A stretch of 10,727 nucleotides of DNA from Bacillota bacterium (GTDB taxonomy: Bacteria; Bacillota; Sulfobacillia; Thermaerobacterales; Thermaerobacteraceae), in NCBI GenBank assembly GCA_003242195.1, contig QGUQ01000033.1, forward strand, positions 1 through 10,727, written 5' to 3'. The notes under the pieces are model-generated. The model saw nothing but the letters and a program-made list of their open reading frames with translations. It had not been told where the DNA came from and ran no database searches. The position numbers and the translations under genes were made by a program. Position 1 is the stretch's first letter. Each line of letters begins with the position of its first letter. Below are positions 6,487 to 10,727 of this stretch, piece after piece.

Positions 6487-9432
6487 ATGGACGCGGCGCG
6501 GCCCGGACCGGACGAATCCTTGATGCGGATTCCCCTTGACATCCTGAAGGTGCCGCCGCGGGTGCGGCAAGCGCTTCGGGAGCGGGGATATGAGACGGTT
6601 GGCGACTTGGCCCAGCGGCCGGGATCGGATCTGTTGGAAGCCCGCGGGCTGGGTTCCCGGGGCCTGCTGGCCCTGGTGACCGAACTGGCACGCCTGGCCG
6701 GCGACGAGGCGTACCGGAGGACCGTGCTGGAGCGGGTCAGCCAGTACGACCCGGCCCGCTTCCCGCCGGCGGTGCGCTCGCTGCCCGTAGACCGGCTCGG
6801 CCTCGGCCAGCGGGCGTACCGGGCGCTGCGACGGGCTGGCGTTCACACCGTCGAGCAGCTGATCGCCTTGGGCGAGACGGGGTTGCAGCGGCTGCGGGGG
6901 TTGGGGCCCAAGTCGCTGGCCGAGATCCGACGACGGCTGGATGCCCTGCGGGAGGGGCGGCCGCTGCCGCCGCCGGGTGGAGCGGTGGGCGAGCCCATCG
7001 CCCCCGACCTGCTGGAGGATCCGGCGCCGATCTCGGTGTTGCTGCTGCCCCGGCGCGTGAGCACCGCCCTGGAACGGGCCGGCATCGCCACGGTAGGCGG
7101 CCTGGCCAGTCTCTCCCGGGAGGGCCTGCGGCGGCTCCGGGGCATCGGCGACGTGGGCATCGAGGCGATCCTGGAGTCGTGCCAGCGCTACCGGCAGGAG
7201 CGGGCCTTGGGCGCCGCCGGGCCCCGGCCGCTGGGCGACTGGCTACGGGAGCTGGTGGAACCCCTGCCCGAGCGGGAACGGCGGGTGCTGGAGCTCCGGT
7301 ACGGCTTGATGGGGGAGGGGCCGCTGGAGCTGTCGGAGATCGCCGGTCGCTGGCGCACCACCCGCCAGTGGGTGAGCGTCGTCCAGGGGCGGGCGGTGCG
7401 CCGGGCGAGGGCGCGGGCCCGGCTGGAGCGCTTCCGGCCTCTGGTGGAAGCCGTGCATTCGAGCGTGGCGGCCCGCGGCCTGGCGGGCGTGGTGGAGCTG
7501 GTTGACGCCCTGCGGGACAGCCCGGTCGTCCTGATCCCCGACGACCCGGCCGAGGCGACCCGCCTCACCGGTCTCCTGCTCCAGGTCACGCCCGGGCTGC
7601 GGCGCCTGCCCGGCCCCGCTTGGACCACCGCGGCCGTCGCCGAGCGGGTGCCTGCCGTAGCCGACCGGCTGGTGGCCCTCCTGCGGGAGGAGGGCGAGCC
7701 CCAGTCCGCCGACGCCCTGGCAGGGCGGCTGGCGGCCGCCGAACCGGCCCTCGTGGAGGGCGCCGGTGTCCCGGTACAGGTCGTGGTGCGCGTCGCCCTG
7801 GCCAGCCAGGAGCAGTTCGCCCGCATGCCCGACGGGCGCTACGGCCTGGCGGAGTGGCGCGCGAGCCGCCGCCTGCGGGCGCGGGATTACGTCTACCACG
7901 CCCTGGAGCGCCACGGCGCCCCCGTGCACTACAACGAGCTCACCCGGATGGTCAACGAGCTGCTCCCCGACGGGCGCCGGATGCCGGCGACCCACGTGCT
8001 CACGGTGCTGGCCAGCGGAGAACCCTTCCGCCGGTTCGACCGGGGAATCTACGGCCTGTCCCACTGGGAGCGGCCGATGGAGGCGACCCTCAATGACCTC
8101 TGCCTGCAGGCGCTGGCCGAGAAGGGGCGACCCGTTGCCCTTTCCGAGCTGGTGGAGGCCGTCCAGCGCCGGCGCCGCTACCCGCGCCGCACCGTGGCGC
8201 GAGCCCTGAACGAGCACCCGGCCGTGTTGCGGTACGCGCGGGATGTCTTCGGGCTCGGCGCCTGGCTGGCGGCCGCGCCCACGGGAGCGACGGTGCGCAC
8301 CCCCGCCTACCGGCCCCGGCCGGGTAACCTGGCGGCCGTCAAGGGCTTGCTGACGGAGCTGCTGGCGGGGCGCGTCTTCGATACCGCCCAGGTCACCGCT
8401 TACCTGGCTCGCTGGCGCCAGCGGTCCCAGGCAAGGCAGGTCTTGGAGTACGCCCGGGAGATGGGGTGGGTGGCGGGCGCCGGTGGGACCTGGGCCGCCA
8501 CCCCGCTCAACGATGCCTGGGTGCGGGCCGGTCAGGGCGACCAGGCCCAGCAGCAAGCCCTGGCGCTGGCCGATCCCGGCTTCGCCCACTATCTCGTGCT
8601 GGGTGCAGCCTTTCCGCGCATGCGGGCCACCCGGGCCGGCGTGATGCCGCCGGCCGGCGCGGTGGCGGGCCCGGCCGGTGGCCCCGTCGAGGAACCGGGG
8701 AGGAATGGGACCACCCGTAGGGCGAAAGAGGACGAAGGGGCTGCCTGCGTGGCCGCGTCCCTGGCGGCAGGAGCTGGCGGGGGCGCAGCGGGGGCGGCCC
8801 TGGCGGCGCGACTCCTGGCGGCTCGCATCGAACGCCGGCTCGGTCGGCCCCTGGAGGAGATCCCCGGGGAAGAATTGGAACGGCTGCAAGAGCTGTGGGT
8901 TGTGAGCAGCTGGTTCGAGCCCTGGCTTGCCCAGTTGGCGGGCGGGCGCCGTGCGTTGCGGGATGTGCCGGGAGAGGGCCAGGCCCTGCTGGCGGAGGCC
9001 CGCCTGTGGCCGCGCGGGCCGGTGCACGTGCCCGCGGGGTGGCTGGAGTCGCCGGCCACCGCGTGGGCCGTGCTGGCGGATCTCGTGGCCGGCCGGGAAG
9101 GCCGGGGGGTGCACCTCGGGGCGCTGCGGGAGTTCTGGCACCGGGAGAACCTGCCGGATGCCGACTGGGTGGTGGTGGAGGCCGAGCTCTTCGGTCTCGG
9201 CCTGTGGCCCTGCGAGGCGGGGGACGTCATGCGGCTGTGCATGCCGTACCGGGTCATCGCCAGTGACGGCTCCCTGGCGGCCCGCCTCGGCCTCGACCGG
9301 GACCACCCGGTGGAGGCCGCGCGGGCCCGCCTGGAGCAGGCCGGCGTCGTGGTGGGCCTGCCGGCGGGCTGGGAGGACCTGCCGGTACCGGAGTGGTACG
9401 GGATGCCGGCCTCGCTGGCCGTCGGCTCGTAA
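6487..9432 (+). CDS. Multidomain alpha-CTD / sigma region 4 / HARE-HTH (RpoE delta-like) DNA-binding protein
   Basis: A predicted 981-residue cytoplasmic DNA-binding or transcription-related protein of unknown role. Three helix-hairpin-helix units like the RNA polymerase alpha C-terminal domain lie at about 15-70, 97-155 and 178-236. The second is the clearest (RAYRALRRAGVHTVEQL, then GLGPKSLAEI). A sigma region-4-like helix-turn-helix follows at 250-312 (LPERERRVLELRYGL, then TTRQWVSVVQGRAVRRAR). Three HARE/delta-like winged helices lie at 386-457, 461-530 and 531-595, ending GRYGLAEW, GIYGLSHW and DVFGLGAW. Weaker winged-helix-like units may lie at 317-380 and 612-680. An Ala/Gly-rich linker (716-775) leads to an unrecognised C-terminus. 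It lacks sigma regions 2 and 3 and the alpha N-terminal domain, so it is neither a sigma factor nor RpoA. ATG 6487 is chosen because GGAGGGG lies five bases upstream; ATG 6460 and GTG 6382 are in frame. Spo0A boxes precede it. Confidence 0.88.
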   Translation: MDAARPGPDESLMRIPLDILKVPPRVRQALRERGYETVGDLAQRPGSDLLEARGLGSRGLLALVTELARLAGDEAYRRTVLERVSQYDPARFPPAVRSLPVDRLGLGQRAYRALRRAGVHTVEQLIALGETGLQRLRGLGPKSLAEIRRRLDALREGRPLPPPGGAVGEPIAPDLLEDPAPISVLLLPRRVSTALERAGIATVGGLASLSREGLRRLRGIGDVGIEAILESCQRYRQERALGAAGPRPLGDWLRELVEPLPERERRVLELRYGLMGEGPLELSEIAGRWRTTRQWVSVVQGRAVRRARARARLERFRPLVEAVHSSVAARGLAGVVELVDALRDSPVVLIPDDPAEATRLTGLLLQVTPGLRRLPGPAWTTAAVAERVPAVADRLVALLREEGEPQSADALAGRLAAAEPALVEGAGVPVQVVVRVALASQEQFARMPDGRYGLAEWRASRRLRARDYVYHALERHGAPVHYNELTRMVNELLPDGRRMPATHVLTVLASGEPFRRFDRGIYGLSHWERPMEATLNDLCLQALAEKGRPVALSELVEAVQRRRRYPRRTVARALNEHPAVLRYARDVFGLGAWLAAAPTGATVRTPAYRPRPGNLAAVKGLLTELLAGRVFDTAQVTAYLARWRQRSQARQVLEYAREMGWVAGAGGTWAATPLNDAWVRAGQGDQAQQQALALADPGFAHYLVLGAAFPRMRATRAGVMPPAGAVAGPAGGPVEEPGRNGTTRRAKEDEGAACVAASLAAGAGGGAAGAALAARLLAARIERRLGRPLEEIPGEELERLQELWVVSSWFEPWLAQLAGGRRALRDVPGEGQALLAEARLWPRGPVHVPAGWLESPATAWAVLADLVAGREGRGVHLGALREFWHRENLPDADWVVVEAELFGLGLWPCEAGDVMRLCMPYRVIASDGSLAARLGLDRDHPVEAARARLEQAGVVVGLPAGWEDLPVPEWYGMPASLAVGS

Positions 9433-9464
9433 GGAACACGACCACCGGAAGAAGGGATCGCCTC

Positions 9465-10592
9465 ATGGAGAACTGGTCGGCACTGCGTACCCATGATCGC
9501 TCGGGGATGCTGAACGTGGTGGCCGCCTTTCCCCATCAGGTGGAAGAGGCGTACCGCCTCGGGCGCGAGGCCGCCAACCTGACCAACCCCCTGCAACGGG
9601 TGCCCCGCAGCGTCTGCGTGGCCGGGCTGGGCGGATCGGCCATCGGCGGGGATTTCGTGGCAGCCGTCCTGGAACCGGAGGGGGGCGTCCCGATCCTGGT
9701 TCACCGCGACTATGACCTGCCGGGCTGGGTCTCCGACGGCGACCTGGTGTTCGCCGTCAGCTACTCGGGCAACACGGAGGAAACCCTGTCGGCCTACGCA
9801 GAGGCGCGGCGGCGGGGCGTGCCCGTGGTGGCGGTGAGCAGCGGCGGGCGGCTGCTGGAACGAGCGGCCGCCGACGAGGCCGCCGGCGCACCCGTGCGGT
9901 ACGTGCGGATCCCCGGCGGGCTGGCGCCGCGGGCGGCCCTGGGCTACCTCATGCTGCCCCTCCTGTACCTGGTGACGGCGTGGACTGGGCTGCCCGATCC
10001 CTCCCCCCAGGTGGAGGAGGCCATCGCCATCCTGCACCGTCAGGCGCGGGAACTGGAGCCCAACGGTCCTGAAGGCCTGGCCCAACGCCTGGCGCGGGCC
10101 CTGCTGGGCCGGCCGGTGTTCATCTACGGGTGCGGGAGCATCGGCCGGGCGGCCGCCTACCGCTGGCAGTGCCAGCTGAACGAGAACGCCAAGCTGCTGG
10201 CGCATGGCCATTTCTTCCCGGAGCTCAACCACAACGAGATCATGGGCTGGGAAGGGGAAGCACCGCGCTCCGCGGCCGCGCCCGGGGCGGGCGCCGGTCC
10301 GGCGCCGCTGCTGGTGCTCCTCCGGCAGCCGGAGGGCGAGCACCCGCGCATCACGGCGCGGGTGGAGATCACCGCCGACCTGCTGGGCGGGAAGGCCGAG
10401 CAGGTGACGGTGGAGGCGGCCGGCCGCGGACGCCTGGCCCAGTTGCTCAGCCTCACCTACATCGGCGACTTCGTGTCCGTGTATGCGGCCCTCTTGCGGG
10501 GACTGGATCCGTCGGCGATCCACAGCATCGATCTGCTCAAGCGACGCCTGGCGGAGATTCAGGACGCCGCCGGCACCGGCACCCGCAACTGA
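9465..10592 (+). CDS. Bifunctional phosphoglucose/phosphomannose isomerase (SIS domain)
   Basis: This cytoplasmic enzyme interconverts glucose-6-phosphate or mannose-6-phosphate with fructose-6-phosphate. The 375-residue product has two SIS folds. The first includes CVAGLGGSAIGGDF (51-64) and the phosphate-binding SYSGNTEETL (99-108). LAPRAALGY (153-161) contains the family's conserved Arg. QLNENAK (237-243) and ELNHNEIMGWEG (253-264) supply the likely catalytic Glu (E240) and His (H256). HSIDLLKRRL (353-362) is the conserved C-terminal helix. Length and motifs match the bacterial/archaeal PGI/PMI family rather than classical Pgi (about 450-550 residues). ATG 9465 is used, with AAGGG eight bases upstream; a GTG at 9393 would overlap the previous gene. 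It starts 32 bases after that gene's stop, so the two are probably one transcript. An Ala/Pro/Gly-rich insertion (about 264-281) follows the catalytic His region. Confidence 0.93.
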   Translation: MENWSALRTHDRSGMLNVVAAFPHQVEEAYRLGREAANLTNPLQRVPRSVCVAGLGGSAIGGDFVAAVLEPEGGVPILVHRDYDLPGWVSDGDLVFAVSYSGNTEETLSAYAEARRRGVPVVAVSSGGRLLERAAADEAAGAPVRYVRIPGGLAPRAALGYLMLPLLYLVTAWTGLPDPSPQVEEAIAILHRQARELEPNGPEGLAQRLARALLGRPVFIYGCGSIGRAAAYRWQCQLNENAKLLAHGHFFPELNHNEIMGWEGEAPRSAAAPGAGAGPAPLLVLLRQPEGEHPRITARVEITADLLGGKAEQVTVEAAGRGRLAQLLSLTYIGDFVSVYAALLRGLDPSAIHSIDLLKRRLAEIQDAAGTGTRN

Positions 10593-10616
10593 CCGTGACG
10601 CCGGTGTCGTGGGCTT

Positions 10617-10653
10617 ACCGGGCGGGGCCTGCAGGAGCCCCGCCCGGTGCTTT
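10617..10653 (+). terminator. Intrinsic terminator after the isomerase gene
   Basis: ACCGGGCGGGGC (10617-10628) pairs perfectly with GCCCCGCCCGGT (10637-10648) over 12 bp with an 8-base loop. Only a short TTT (10651-10653) follows, so the U tract is weak. The hairpin is 24 bases past the isomerase stop and closes the unit that begins at 6487. Confidence 0.78.
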
Positions 10654-10671
10654 CCCGGGGAAAGGGGGCAT

Positions 10672-10727
10672 ATGCGGCCGTCCGCCTGCATTGCCTGTGG
10701 CGGGAAGCATCCCGCATCGCCCATGCC
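10672..10727 (+). CDS. Partial hypothetical protein with N-terminal CxxC, runs off right edge
   Basis: ATG 10672 is preceded by AAAGGGGG (10661-10668) with a 3-base gap, and follows the terminator at 10617-10653, where a new transcription unit is expected. The 18 visible codons begin MRPSACIACGGKH. The Cys pair at positions 6 and 9 in C-x-x-C-G-G could be half of a zinc knuckle or ribbon, but the rest is outside the window. No family can be assigned. Confidence 0.4.
   Translation, partial: MRPSACIACGGKHPASPM

Noticed and set aside
8697..8707. GGGGAGG followed by ATG inside the multidomain gene, suggesting a new gene start
   Set aside because: The spacing is one base and that frame yields an arginine-rich product stopping soon after, while the main frame continues with normal coding character.
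7243..10724. Very long minus-strand frames opposite the multidomain protein and the isomerase
   Set aside because: They are Gly/Arg/Pro/Gln-rich antisense shadows of clearly coding plus-strand genes, as expected at high GC.

Overview
The window looks like chromosomal DNA from a very GC-rich member of the Firmicutes (Bacillota). The composition is roughly 70% GC by eye, not counted. An endospore-forming lineage is suggested by two things: a CwlD-like N-acetylmuramoyl-L-alanine amidase, and an abrB-style tandem pair of Spo0A boxes. Thermaerobacter or a relative would fit, but that is a guess from gene content and composition. No insertion sequences, CRISPR arrays, tRNAs or rRNAs were seen.

Left part, minus strand (1-1029): a CwlD-type amidase is followed downstream by a probable new gene that runs off the left edge, starting at 136 with a well-spaced Shine-Dalgarno. 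Divergent from the amidase, on the plus strand, is an unrecognised membrane protein (1251-2039). The 221-base gap between their starts shows no convincing promoter.

Middle (2040-6244): a 422-base gap carries an AT-rich promoter-like island and a strongly folded leader. It is followed by a metabolite:H+ symporter (MHS family, 2462-3814). A second gap of 350 bases holds a long terminator-like hairpin, three imperfect 23-bp tandem repeats and an inverted repeat in an AT-rich island. It leads to acetyl-CoA synthetase (acs, 4165-6129), which ends in a clear intrinsic terminator. The pair suggests uptake of a short carboxylate followed by activation to its CoA ester. The spacing implies separate transcripts.

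Right part (6245-10727): the most interesting unit. An AT-rich promoter region contains TGTCGAA-gat-TGACGAA plus an inverted TTCGACA, which are near-perfect Spo0A boxes in the spacing known from the abrB operator. It precedes a 981-residue protein that combines modules resembling three separate RNA polymerase components: three alpha-CTD-like helix-hairpin-helix units, one sigma region-4-like helix-turn-helix, and three (perhaps five) delta-subunit/HARE-type winged helices. A C-terminal region that I do not recognise follows. A bifunctional phosphoglucose/phosphomannose isomerase begins 32 bases downstream and is probably co-transcribed; a strong terminator closes the unit. A possible CxxC-containing gene begins at 10672 and runs off the right edge.
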